From NCBI GenBank assembly GCA_038503065.1, contig JBCAMK010000016.1, forward strand, positions 1,550,001 through 1,614,000: a stretch of 64,000 nucleotides of DNA. Direction: 5' to 3'. Shown piece by piece: positions 24,168-36,039 of the stretch. Every line of letters starts with the position of its first letter. Positions within the stretch are counted from its first letter, which is position 1. Below the pieces are notes generated by a model that was not told the DNA's origin, searched no databases, and saw only the letters and a list, made by a program, of their open reading frames with translations. Origin of the DNA: Paragyromitra xinjiangensis (Eukaryota; Ascomycota; Pezizomycetes; Pezizales; Discinaceae). Position numbers and translations under genes: made by a program.

Positions 24168-25813
24168 GCTGCGTATAAAAACCTTTCTCTGGCTAGGCTA
24201 CCATTGTATTATTCTGGAATGTGGTGCATTGGATGAAGCTCCTGCATATCGCACATGGTCACACACTTGCGGGAGGTGACGCGAACTACAAAATTGTTTC
24301 GGGAAACGCTTCATGAAGGCCCTGGTATGTTCATATTATAATCGTTGTTTGATGTCAATTGTGGTCCACGAAGCGAGGTTTTCTAAGATAGAAGGTAAGA
24401 TTGTATCTCAGGCTCAATTACTTTTAAGGGGATGAGGCTGAAATTCGAAATGGTTTGCTTGATGTTTATTGAGACTGGACTTGAATTTCTCTTAGGAAAT
24501 GGAGTATCGTTCTAACACCAAAAAAATTACACTTGATTCCATTTCTGGATCTTGTATGCCTATTAGGTTGTAATTTGTAGCTCGCTACTCGGTCGTGAGG
24601 TCCTGACCTTTTAGCTATAGGATCTCCAAGCATTTGACCTACTTGAGATACCTATTCGTTTTATCGTTACCCTATTGATCATTACTACTGTCTTTCCTAG
24701 TCCTTTCTGCCCTTCTCGAGTCAGTTTATATAAATTAGATTGCTTGTTCTCAGGGTTAGGGTTATCAGAGCTCGGGTCTTGGCATGTCTGGTTACATGCA
24801 GATATTGGGTCTTAGCGAGAAATTTTTGCGGGCATAGTGTCCACCTAGTTACATTTGATGGGAGAAAATGGTATCGGGATAAAGCTTTTTGAAAGCTGAT
24901 AGCTATAGGGAAGTAAATCGTGCTGGTGAAGATCTCAAAAGATTCGCTGGAAATAAAACTGAGCAAGTGGTTCTTTTAGAGTTTTCTATAGGTGTCGGTA
25001 GAGATATGGGATGCTCTGGCTCCTCAAGAACATGCTGGAGGACTTCCTAATACAGGGTGGCTTCGGAAGGGAGAGTGAGACTTAGGCACACAAGCTTTCA
25101 GTAACTATTAAACAAGTAAGTGGTGGGTAGGCAGTGGGTCTGTTGCTGTCTCTCTGGTTGCCTAGTATTTTCAATAATACATGTTGTAATATTGGGAGCA
25201 CGTAGGGAGGAATAGAAGGCTTGATTGCTTGCTTGCTAGGTGGGCATACGGCCCCTATCTAAATACTCTCTCGGGTGCCCGAGTGCCCGTGTGCTCGGGT
25301 GCCTATCTCTCAATCATTTCCGATCCCGAAGGGCCAAGCCCCGTATTAGGAAGCATCTCCAACAATGCAAACGCCGAAGGCACTGAGTGATAGTTCATGA
25401 CGCAGATGTATCTTAATTTTGTAATGATACTGGCTGAAAATTCATGATAACACCCTCAACGAATCAACTAGGCGGTTAGATATGGGCGGAATATGTATGC
25501 AAGATTTTAGCTACCGGAAAGGCTTTTAGATATATTTTGTGCTGAGGACTTCTGAGGCGGCACCGCCACTAAATGTGGCTCAGGCTCGTCGCTGGCCCGC
25601 TACGGAGTATGCGTACGGCACCTAACCCTTCCCCGAGTTTAAGGCCATCAACCTTTATGCATGGCCAGGGAGGATCATACGGCTGAGCTGTACTATATAC
25701 ATTGGTACTTGAGTACCTAGATTCCCCAGCAACTGTCTGGTATTCGACTTCGGAGCTTCCTGTCAGCTTATTTACTGTTATTGCACCGAAAAATTTACTG
25801 AATCCTACCGAAA
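24168..25813. other. Intergenic, possible solo hAT end
   Basis: No gene is seen in this spacer upstream of the membrane-ankyrin gene. GTGGTCCACGAAGCGAGG at about 24361-24378 closely matches the terminal sequence of the hAT-like MITE near 2.3 kb but has no visible partner end. Short overlapping GGTGCCC/GTGCCCG repeats occur at 25272-25305. Confidence 0.4.
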
Positions 25814-28800
25814 ATGACTTCTGAGAACGACGAAGATGGGGGTTATAATCGCATGGCTCGTGAGAGTATCTACAGGCATCCTGATCTCTCCCCTCTCACG
25901 GTAGGTGACTTTATCAGATCGCAAATGCCTTTGTATCCGCTGACAGTACTTTTGAATGATCTAGTTTCAATACTTGGGTTGGGGTAATGGCCGTTCTTGG
26001 AAAGTTCGACTCTGGGCTATTCTCATGTTGGCTTCGTTGGCCTGGTTTCCCTATGCTACTGCCAGCCCCGTCGAGCAGGCTGCCGCCGATACATCTATCC
26101 TCAAGACTTTGCTGTCTATCTCCATCATCTCCATCATTTCTCTATATCTCTCTGAATTTGTGACTGCCTACAAATCTCGCATGACGACAGAGCCGCGGAC
26201 CACTTGTTTCGTTGCGCGGACCTTGAGATTGAATATCGTCACCATTATCTGGATCGTACTTTCGGTTTTCTCCGTTGGTGCGTCATCGTCGTTCTGGAAC
26301 TCAGCCTCCGAATCCACTTGCATGATGCTATCCATCAATACCGATATTGTGGGAATAGGTATTCGAGCGAGCATTTGGCTTTCTGGAAGCGTAGCTATAG
26401 TGATGGCTGTTCTCGGTCATTTCCATGCGGAGCCGACAGGGGTGAGGGAGATCGGCCTGGTTCTAATCTTTGCTCAAACCTGCTACACCATAGCTCTTCT
26501 CGTACTGAGAAACGAGATGATGGCTTTGGACATGCTTATTGCGGCTATGATTCTCGATGCCTCGATATCGATTGTTTCGATCGTATTCTCCACGAAGGAA
26601 TGTTTAGCTTCACGATATATGGTTCGGTTCGGTTCTGCCTCGCAGCTCTTCGCACTGGGTGTTCTCGCCTTCATCATGACGGAATTACCTGCCACAACTA
26701 CTGCGGACCTCTCATGTTGGTGTCTTCAGGCATATTGGTGGGGTCCAATCAATACCTGCCGTGGTGTCCCGCTCAATTTCTGGTTGTACTACATCTTGAA
26801 ATGCGCATCGTGGATACACAACTCCTGGCTCTGTTGGTGGTACGTGGATTATTATGGCGCCGCAGAAAAATCCGCAAGAGGAGGAAATATCCCTATTTAC
26901 ATTCCGACAAGCATATACGGTAGACCACCTAGACGTATTCCTACGAATGTATACGATCTTATTCCAGCCACTACATGGACCAAGTATCAGGAATGGATTA
27001 TAATTTCTCTTACCTCCATCATCAACATCGAGCGAACACTCCATGGCTATCGTGTTCAACGGCCTAAGGAGTGGCATAGCGGGAGACAAATCTTACAGTT
27101 TGGTGTTGCTTTTGCTGTTCTTATCCGCTGGGGCATTGCACTTTCGTCGATGTTCAAGGAGAGGAGTGTCGAGAGAAGGAAAGCAATTCTTGAGGCTTCC
27201 AATGTCGGATCGTTGTTTTATCATACAAGAGCTGTTGGACGCTGGAGATTCTGGACTAGAGCCCTCCGGGCATTCGAAAATTCCCACCCTAGCCACCCGT
27301 TTTGCAAGCTTCCCCTCCGGTCGGCAAATCACGCTAGGATTCAACACGAGGCTGTGGCGTGGATAGAGGAGGCTAAGCCAGAATATATACGATGGCCCAA
27401 TAGGACTCCGAAGCAACTGGGTGCTCTGTTGATCAATGCTGCGAGATTCGGTGATGTGATGCAGGTGAGGAACCTGCTTGTGGAAAAAGCGATGGTCAAC
27501 GAAGTTGACCGTGAAGGGGAAACTGCCTTGATAAAAGCAACGAAGAATGGACATGCAGAGGTAGTGAATATTCTGTTGGAGAAAGGCGCCAACATAAGGT
27601 ACAGGACACCTGACGCTCATGCATACTGCGCACTCCATTATGCTTCTATGGAAGGCCATAAAGAGGTGGTAGAAATACTTCTAGAGCACGGTGCTGATAT
27701 CTCGGCACGGGAGCATTCGCACAACAGATCGGCGCTGCATGAAGCTGCGTTGAGAGGTCATGGGAGAGTGGTGGAACTGCTACTTGAGAAGGATGCCGAC
27801 ATTTCAACTAGGGACGCTGACGGACGAAACGTCTTGTCTCTTGCTGCCTCGGGGAGTCACGAAGCGGTTATGGGGCTACTGCTCGACAAAGCCATAGATA
27901 TCACGGCGCAAGACAACGATGGATTGACCGCACTTCACATCGCTGCCTTGAATGGCCATGAAAGGGTCGTGGGATTATTGCTGGATAGAGGCGCCGAAAT
28001 CAAGACCCTAGACACGAATAACCAAACCGCCTTGGATCTTGCTGCTACGAGGAATCATGAAAATGTGGTTGAGCTGCTGCTTGAGAGAAGCGCTGACGTC
28101 GCAGATGGGGGTATTGATGTAAAAGTCGCCTTGAATTTCGCTGCTGGGAAGGGTCATGAGAGGGCTATGGAGCTATTGCTTGATAAGGGTATCAATGTTA
28201 TGACGAGGTTAGAGGAAGGGGGATCTACCGCACTGCATGTCGCTGCCATGAGCGGCTGCGAGGGGGTGGTGAAACTGTTGCTGAGAAAGGGTGCCGAAAT
28301 TACGAGCGAAGATACTAGTGGACAAACTGCATTGCATCTTGCTGCCCGTGAAGGTCACGAAGCAATGATAGAACTCTTGCTGGGAGAAGGGGCCGACATC
28401 AAAGCTAAGGATGGTAGTGGACGGACCGCGTTGCACCTTGCTGCCAACCAAGGACACGAAGCTACGGTAAAACTGTTACTTGAAAAGGGTGCCAGAGTCA
28501 CCACCCGGGATTTCGACGGACGAACAGCGTTACATCTCGCTGCTCATGGAGGCCACGAGGCAATGGTGGAGCTCTTGCGGGAACGAGGCATCGATATCTC
28601 GACTAAGGATATTGACGGACGAACCGCAATGCATCTTGCTGCTCACGAAGGCCACCAAGCAACAGTGAAGCTTCTGCTGGAAAGAGGAACTGAGGTTATG
28701 GCGAGGGATTTCGATGGACGGACTGCACTGCATCTTGCTGCTCGTGGAGGTCACAAAGTAACGGTAGAGCTTTTATTGGAACGGGGCGCCAAAATACCGG

Positions 28801-29813
28801 CCAGAGATTTCGATAGACGGACTGCGTTGCATCTTGCTGCCCGTGAAGGCCACGGGGAAATGATTGGACTGTTGTGGATAAGAGGCACCGAGATCGATAC
28901 CAAAGATACCGACGGACGGACTCCACTACATCTTGCTACCAATGAAGGCCACGAGGTAATGGTGAAGCTTTTGTTAAGTAAAGGTTCTAGAATCAATACC
29001 AAGGATACAAATGGGCGAACTGCGCTGCATCTTGCTGCCCATGAAGGTCACGAAAAAATGGTGGAACTCTTATGGCAGCGAGGCGCCGACGGTGCAGCCG
29101 GCGATTCTGAAGGGCGTACTGCATTGCATCTCGCCGCTCATGAGGGCCATAAAACGGTGGTGGAGTTTCTGTTAGGAGAAGGCACTTATGTCATGACCAA
29201 CGATACTAATGGGCGAACAGCATTACATCTTGCCGCTCACCAGGGTCATGAAGCAATGGTAGAGTTTTTGCTGGAGCGCGGCACCGAAGTCATCACCAGA
29301 GACTTCGATGGGCGGACTGCGTTACATCTTGCCGCTCAACAAGGCCATGAGACAATGGTGAATCTCTTGTTTGAGAGAGGCACTGGAGTAGCGACCGGGG
29401 ATTTTGACGGACGAACTGCCTTGCATCTTGCTGCCCACGAAGGTCACACGAAAATGGTAGAGCTCTTGCTGGAAAAGGGTGTTGGCGTAGCGACTAAGGA
29501 TACTGAAGGGCGAGTTGCGTTGCATCTTGCCGCCCACGAAGGCCACGAAGCGGTTGTCGAGATTTTATTGAGAAGGGGTACCGACATCGAGACTAAAGAC
29601 ATCGTTGGACGAACTGCGCTACACCTTGCTGCCTATAAAGGTCATGAGGCGGCTGTGAAGCGGCTGTTGCGGAGAGGCGCCGATACCGCGGTCTTAGATG
29701 TTGACGGGAAATCAGCGCAGCAGTTGGCTAGTGAGAAAAGCCATGGGGCAATAGTGGCTCTTGTAAGGGACGAAGAAGTGAGAAGAAATGTGGATAATGA
29801 ACCTGTGGAATGA
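25814..29813 (+). CDS. Polytopic membrane protein with about 24 ankyrin repeats (paralogue A)
   Basis: Two exons (25814-25900 and 25965-29813; 64-base intron, phase 0) give 1311 residues. The ATG at 25814 is chosen because the long frame has no early Met and splices cleanly to MTSENDEDGGYNRMARE. Residues about 45-400 hold eight to ten hydrophobic segments, with GHFHAEPTG, STKECLASR, AYWWG, PATTWTKYQE and PLRSANHARI between or after them. From about residue 512 to 1296 run about 24 ankyrin repeats of 33 residues, with the consensus DGRTALHLAAHEGH and MVELLLERGT. The N-domain is shared with the gene at 48.6 kb and with no family I can name. Ankyrin arrays bind proteins, so a membrane-held binding or sensing role is inferred. 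No enzyme motif is seen. It is intact and lies 1.1 kb before a HeLo-NACHT-ankyrin gene on the same strand. Confidence 0.85.
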
Positions 29814-30896
29814 GTTCTAACGTGAGTCTGAGTTTGAGATCTTTGGTTGCTACCTTTGTCTTACTATGTGATAATAGGTCGCTTGAATCTTTAAGTTTTA
29901 AGCCTCTGTATTACGAGTACTCGAGGAGAGTAAGGGCAAGACTTTGGGCGTTTAAGATTGATGATATTTTAAGAGTTCATTTGGCTATGGTTCGTGAGTT
30001 TTTTGCTAGTATGTGGAGCTGAATTCTGGGAGTTTGTGGTTTCATATCTGGAGGAATAGGATAGTTGGGGATGTAGTTTTGTGATAAGGTCTTCTTTTTT
30101 CCTGTTCGACATTTTTTGTTCAATATCCGTTTACTCCTAGTGATAAATATGATTTTTTGTAAACGTTTAGCCTGCTTTGTACTGACGCGGGCGAATTTCA
30201 ACATCGGATCACCGTTTATCACTCGTATGTTTGTACATGGCTTATCTTGCAGTATACGGGATCAAGACTTCATTAATTGACTGAGCTTTGCAAGGAGACT
30301 CCCAGGCTCTATATACACGATTTCTGACAGGTAATTCTCCCCATATGCCGTTACGCCGTCTGCCGTATGAAGTGCTCCGTTAGCCGTTAGCGGCACTCCC
30401 AGCAGCTTACGTAACTTAATAGTACAATAGGATAGTAACTAGTAGGTGACAGATGTGGGAGGACAGAAATAGCTTTTGAGTTATAAGTGATGTCTCGTCA
30501 AGCAAGAGGCTTGTTCCATAAAATATCTATTTAACGGAAAAGAGGGCTCTGATATACCCTTATCTCCTATATGATATAATGTTTAACGTGTAAAAAATCA
30601 TTGGTTTTTCTTATCATGGACCCATGCGGGGGACTTGGTATACTTCGCCACATCAATGCATCGAGGTGTTGCGATGATCGCGCGGAGGTCTAGCCATCAC
30701 CACGGCTTGTCGGGTTCGAGGCTATTTGATTCACTAAGCTTATACAATAGAGAGTACGATACTCCTCAAGCAGTGCGCTCACCTTGTGGTTTCTTCCAAT
30801 TTGGACAGAGCATAGCTGACAGTCCTGGTTGCGAAGCAGGAAGCACTTAAACGTGGCTCCTAGTCGAAAAATCTTGTCTTCTTTTTAGGTTGAGCA
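29814..30896. other. Intergenic, no gene seen
   Basis: Holds the 3' end of the ankyrin gene and the promoter of the HeLo gene. Only short frames are present. No repeat boundary or RNA gene was found. Confidence 0.5.
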
Positions 30897-33800
30897 ATGG
30901 AGCCTATCGGATTTACGGTCGGTATCATTGGGTTGGCTGGCCTGTATAGTGTTTGCCTCCAAGGGTTGGAGCAGATCGATTCCGGAAGGAATTTTGGCAG
31001 GGAATCTCAAAAGATTCTCGTCTTGTTTGAAACGGAAAAATTCCTTCTGAGGAAGTGGGGTGAGAAGGTCGGGGTCATTATGCACGGCAGAGGGAGAGCG
31101 AGAAGTCATCATCCCGCTTTAGATGATGTCAGAAGCCGCAGCGCAGCTTATAACATTCTAGCAAATATCGAAAATATTTGGGGTGACGGAGATACGCTAT
31201 CTAAGAAATACGGGCTAAAAGTGGCCACGCAGCCTACTTCTAGCATAACGGTGAAGATTGCAAGCCTTAGAGTGCAAGAAGCCGCAGCTAGGACTCAGAA
31301 GGAGACGTCACTTTTCCGGAAATGCACTTGGGTGATCAAGGATGAAAAGAAGTTCGAACTTCTAGTCGAAGATCTTGGCGCATTTGTCGAAAAACTGTAT
31401 GCTGTCGTCGCCCCAACAGATGGTAATGAGCAAGTGGTGGCGGACGTGGCTAGGAAATTGGATGAAATGAAATCATTCGTGGAGGGTATGCCCTATTCTT
31501 GGGAAATATAGCCCTAAGTCTTTTCTGACTACGAATAGATGAAGCGAGAGATAGGGCGAAAGAAATGATGGAACGATTGCGCTTCCAATGCGAGGTGAAA
31601 CAATATCTTGAAGGTATGTTCTGCTATGGCTAAGATCTTCGAATTCATGGAGGGAGCTAATATTCTGTAGATCAAAAACGGAGAAAACTCTTGAAATGGA
31701 TAAAAGCGGTTTCGACGGAAGAGGAGTATGATGAAGCATTACGTGGACGGCACAAAGATACCTGCTCGTGGATTTTTGGAAAAGACGAGTTTTTGGATTG
31801 GCGCGGGCCAATTCTAGGTGCGGGTACACCCGGTGTTCTCTGGATCCATGGAGGGCCAGGAACGGGAAAGACATTCTTGACTGCAAGCATCGTCGAGTTT
31901 TTGAAGCAACACTCATCCTGTCCAGTGGCTTACTTTTTCTGCACACATGAGGATGTTACCAAAAATAATCCGCTCTCTATCCTTCGTTCCTGGATATTCC
32001 AGCTTGCAACTGAGAGACGGGATGCTTTAAAGGTCATCGAAGGTTTAAAAAGGGGAGATTTGGTAGAGTCACTATTGTGGCAAATGTTCTCAGAGATCAT
32101 TGGTCATATGCGTTGCTACTTGGTTGTGGATGGATTTGACGAATGCCTCGATTACAATCCCACAAAGCGTGCACGCCAAGCAGGGGAGATAGGACGCTTT
32201 CTCGGGTCCCTGCTGCTATCAATTGAATCTACGAAAGCAAAAGTCCTTATTATGAGCAGAGACGAGCCCACAATCAGATCCGGACTTACAAATGCTGGCG
32301 GCGTTCCGCGCATACTTAACGAATACGCTATCTTACCTGAGGACACGTTGCAAGATATTCAGTCGTTTGCGCACAAGATCGTGGATTCGATCAAAATCAA
32401 AAATAAAACCGCCAGAGATAAAATTTGTCACCAGCTCTCGACAAGCTGTGAAGGAATGTTTCTTTGGGTTCGACTTGAAGGCGATCGGTTAGAACCAGGA
32501 ATGACTACTAGTGAGCTTCGAGACGCTCTTTCTTCGATGCCGTCTGGCTTGTATCACGCATACAAACGTGATCTCGAAAGGATTTCGAGCCTAAGCAAGG
32601 AGAAGCAAGACCGTGCGAGAGAGATCTTACGATGGATGCTATTCGCTACTCGGCCTCTCTCCGTGAAAGAGCTTTTTCACATTCTCGCGATTAAAGATGG
32701 CGATAAAACTCTCCGAAGTGACAATATCCCGGACCCTATCGATGACGAATGCATCCGATTTCGGATTTTACAGCTATGCGGATCGCTCATTGAGGTTCGG
32801 AAAAACGCTTTTCCTTCTGGCTCGATCGGCGATAACACAATTCATTTTGTCCATTTTTCCGCGAAGGAATTCCTTCTCAGGGCGCGAGACGAATGTGATG
32901 AGAGTCTTGCTAGCTTCTTCTTTCCTACGCCTGAGTTAAATCACAGTATTCTTGCGAAGTCCTGTCTTTCATACCTTTTGCTGAGTTTGGAAACGCCGGA
33001 GAGTGTTGGACATGCTTTTACGGACTATTCCGCTATGAACTGGACTGTGCACATTCGCCTATCCGCAAGAGATGGGAAATCCGAGCACTTAGATTTGCAA
33101 ACAAAATTCTTTACGTCAGGCTTGGCTTTCGATAGATGGATGAAAAAAGCTGGCCCAGCTTATGTATCATCCACGCCGCTAGCATCAGCATGTTGGTACG
33201 GGCTGTCTGATATTAGCGAGCAGCTTCTGATGGACCCGGACACAAATCCTAACGAGCTGACTGAATGCTATGGGGCCCCGTTAGCCATTGCATCACTCCG
33301 TGGATATGAAACGGTGGTTCAGCAACTACTCTCAAGAGACGATGTAGATGTGAATCTTGGGGGCTGTATCGGGCGGACACCCCTATACCTGGCAGCACGG
33401 GGTGGGTATGGAGCGGTAGTCCGACAGCTACTTGCAAGGAAAGATCTAGACCCGAATCGCAGCGAACGTCAGGAGCAGTGGTCGCCACTATACAGAGCGG
33501 TAATGAGCGGATACGAAGGGATTGTTCAACAGATACTGGCAAGGGTTGACGTTGATGTGAACCTTGCGGACTTTATTGGGCGGACCCCACTATATATTGC
33601 AGCACGAGACGGGCATGAGGAAATTGTTAAGTATCTACTCGCCAGAGAGGGACTGGATGCGAACCGCTGTGAATATGAAGAACAGTGGTCACCATTATAT
33701 AGAGCGGCGCTGAGCGGGCATGAAGGGGTTGTCCGAAAATTGCTAGCAAAGGATGGCATTAACGTAAACCTTGCAGACAGTAGTGGGAGAACACCGCTAT

Positions 33801-34150
33801 ACATTGCAGCACGGGAGGGGCATGAAGAAGTTGTTGGGGAGCTACTCGCGAGGGAGAAGCTAGATGTGAATCGCAGCGAAGACGAATCGCAGTGGACACC
33901 ATTATATAGAGCAGTCTCAAGTGGTTTTGGGGAAATTGTCCAGCAGCTACTTGGGAGGGATGATATTGACGTGAACCTTGCGGACAGCACTGGCCGGACC
34001 CCGCTGTACATTGCAGCGCGAGACGGACATGAGGAAATTGTTAAGTATCTACTCGCCAGAGAGGGACTGGACGTGGACCGCTGTGAATATGAAGAACAGT
34101 GGTCACCGTTATATAGAGCGGCGCTGAGCGGGCATGAAGGGATTGTCTGA
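30897..34150 (+). CDS. HeLo-NACHT-ankyrin NLR (STAND cell-death type)
   Basis: Three exons (30897-31485, 31539-31613, 31671-34150) join in phase 1 to 1047 residues. Residues 1 to about 195 match the HeLo domain (MEPIGFTVGIIGLAGLYSVC opening), a helical membrane-active module that drives cell death in heterokaryon incompatibility. The NACHT NTPase has Walker A GGPGTGKT near residues 282-289 and Walker B LVVDGFDEC near 371; the winged region (LRWMLFATRPLSVKELFHIL) follows. From about residue 724 ankyrin repeats alternate two types (GRTPLYIAARDGHEEIV and QWSPLYRAALSGHEG). The frame stops at TGA 34148-34150 within a repeat, while the array goes on in frame to 34696; the equivalent codon in a sister repeat is CGA. 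The encoded protein would therefore end early, and the gene may be inactive or a short allele. Family knowledge suggests ligand binding by the repeats triggers oligomerisation. Confidence 0.85.
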
Positions 34151-34696
34151 AAACTGCTGGTAAATAATTTCATTGACGTAAATCTTGCAGACAGTAGTGG
34201 GAGAACACCGCTATACATTGCAGCACGAGAGGGGCATGGAAAAGTTGTCGAACAGTTACTTGCGAGAGAGGAACTAGATGTGAATCGAAGTGCAGATGAA
34301 GGGTGGACGCCACTCTACAGAGCAGTTTTAAGTGGCTATTGGGCAATTGTCCGGCAACTACTCGAGAGGGAGGATATTGATATAAACCTTGCGGACAGTG
34401 ATGGACGTACCCCATTATACATCGCAGCACGGGGCGGACACGAAGGTATTGCTCAACAGCTGCTTGCGCGGAAGGAGCTGGATGTCAATCGTAGCGAAGA
34501 TGAAGCGCAGTGGACACCTCTATACAGAGCAACATTGAGTGGGCAGGAAGGAATTGTTCGACAGCTACTCGCGAGGAAAGATGTGAATGTGAATCTTGTA
34601 AATAGCAGTGGGCAGGCAGCGTTATCGGCTGCGGCTGGGTATCCGGAAATCGCGAAACTCCTGCGTGAGAGGAAGAGGCCTAGGGGAACTTGGTAG
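34151..34696 (+). pseudogene. Ankyrin-repeat continuation beyond the in-frame TGA of the HeLo-NACHT gene
   Basis: In the same frame as the upstream gene, 181 codons encode about five more repeats (SSGRTPLYIAAREGHGKVV, GWTPLYRAVLSGYWAIV, SDGRTPLYIAARGGHEGIA) and a degenerate last one ending ERKRPRGTW before TAG. Nothing but the single stop separates them from the gene, so this is the stranded C-terminus. Confidence 0.85.
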
Positions 34697-36039
34697 AGCT
34701 CTCGGTGGTGCAGCCGAATTAAGGTATTGATATCTATAGCCATCCCTCAACTTAAATCCAACTATAGCTATAGATCGGCTAAACGAAATAAGGAACCCAA
34801 GATCGATTCAGTTTTTTTTCTATTTTTTTCATTTTTCAGGGGATATGAAGGATCAGAGAACCTTAAGTTTCACTTTTTTTACTACTGCACTGGATAAGGG
34901 AAGGAAAGGGTACTTTGGATGCTTGGGAATTGGGTCGGGGGAGCAGGTCGTAGTGAGGAGGAATAAAATTATAGTCAGCCTTAATGCGATTTCACGGCAG
35001 CCAAGAAGATAAAATCTTGCCAGCACGTGCAATCTATCATAACCCAGTGCTGTGTAAATTTTGGCTCAAAAGATCGATCGTGTGTAGTTTCTAGATCGAA
35101 GTAATTCCAAAATGAGATAAAGCATATGTTCCGGCCCGTATGTCATTAAACCCCGTTTGTAAATAGGCCAGCCAGTACACAAATAGGCCAGCCAGTTTAC
35201 AAATGGAGCAACTAGTGGATGGCCCATATACAAAGTGTTTTTGTGTGTGTGGGCTCGCTTAGATGTGACTGTGCCAACATGAGGCTTCAAGATCTTGAAG
35301 CCAGCATCAATTCACAGCCAGAAAATCTTATTGCTAAGGTCAGTTAAATTAAATCTAGAAATCTTGCACTAAAGCCATTCATCATAAAAACTTTCATATA
35401 CCTCTAGCTATAATTTCGCTGATATAAAATAATAATATTAAAATAAAGGAGAATCATAGCTAGTTAGATTTATTGAGTATTATAGGTGTAAAAAAAGAGA
35501 AGGGTTGTGACGGTTTTCAGATATGGCCTTTGGATATGGGTCAGGTTTAGATCACTCTTTGAAGGTGGGCCAGCCCATCTACAAAGTTGCTCTATTTGTA
35601 AATGGGCTAACCCATTTGTAAAGCATGCCGGCCACTTTGTAAACGGACATCCATGGTAAACGGGCCAGAACACATACAGAAACTCTGTCAATCGCGAGGC
35701 CTAATATCAAGGGCTCAAAGGCGCTTTGCTTTATGCTTACCACAAGAACAAATCCTTGGTTGAACACTCATATCTGAGAAATTATGATGGCATGGGATTG
35801 AGAGGTTATCCTCATAGTAAGTAGTTTTTCCCGAGTAACTTGTAACTCTAAATTTTCGTCTAGTTTATACAAACTACATTTATGCGCAAAATTCCCAGGA
35901 TGGGAGGAGATAATACATAAAAGAATGCAGATGTATCCTTCAAACACCAAGCTGATAATCCAAGACAACTTCCTACATTATGATCACTAGCCCCCTGCAT
36001 CCTTTCCTCCACCTTTACCGAATGCCCCCCTCTATCCCT
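34697..36039. other. Intergenic with an inverted-repeat element
   Basis: Convergent spacer between the HeLo gene (plus) and the ATPase relic (minus). Apart from the inverted repeat at about 35130-35670 described separately, no gene is seen. AT-rich with poly-T at 34810-34830. Confidence 0.45.
35130..35670. repeat. Inverted-repeat element with GGCCCGT ends and TTTGTAAATRGGCYAGCC subrepeats
   Basis: The left arm reads TTCCGGCCCGT, then GTTTGTAAATAGGCCAGCCA (twice), then AATGGAGCAACTAGTGGATG. The right arm carries the reverse complement in matching order: GGGCCAGCCCATCTACAAAG, GTTGCTCTATTTGTAAATGG, CGGGCCAGAA at the end. The arms match imperfectly over about 100 bases and enclose about 300 bases. 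A clear target duplication was not found, so the transposon class is open. Confidence 0.55.
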
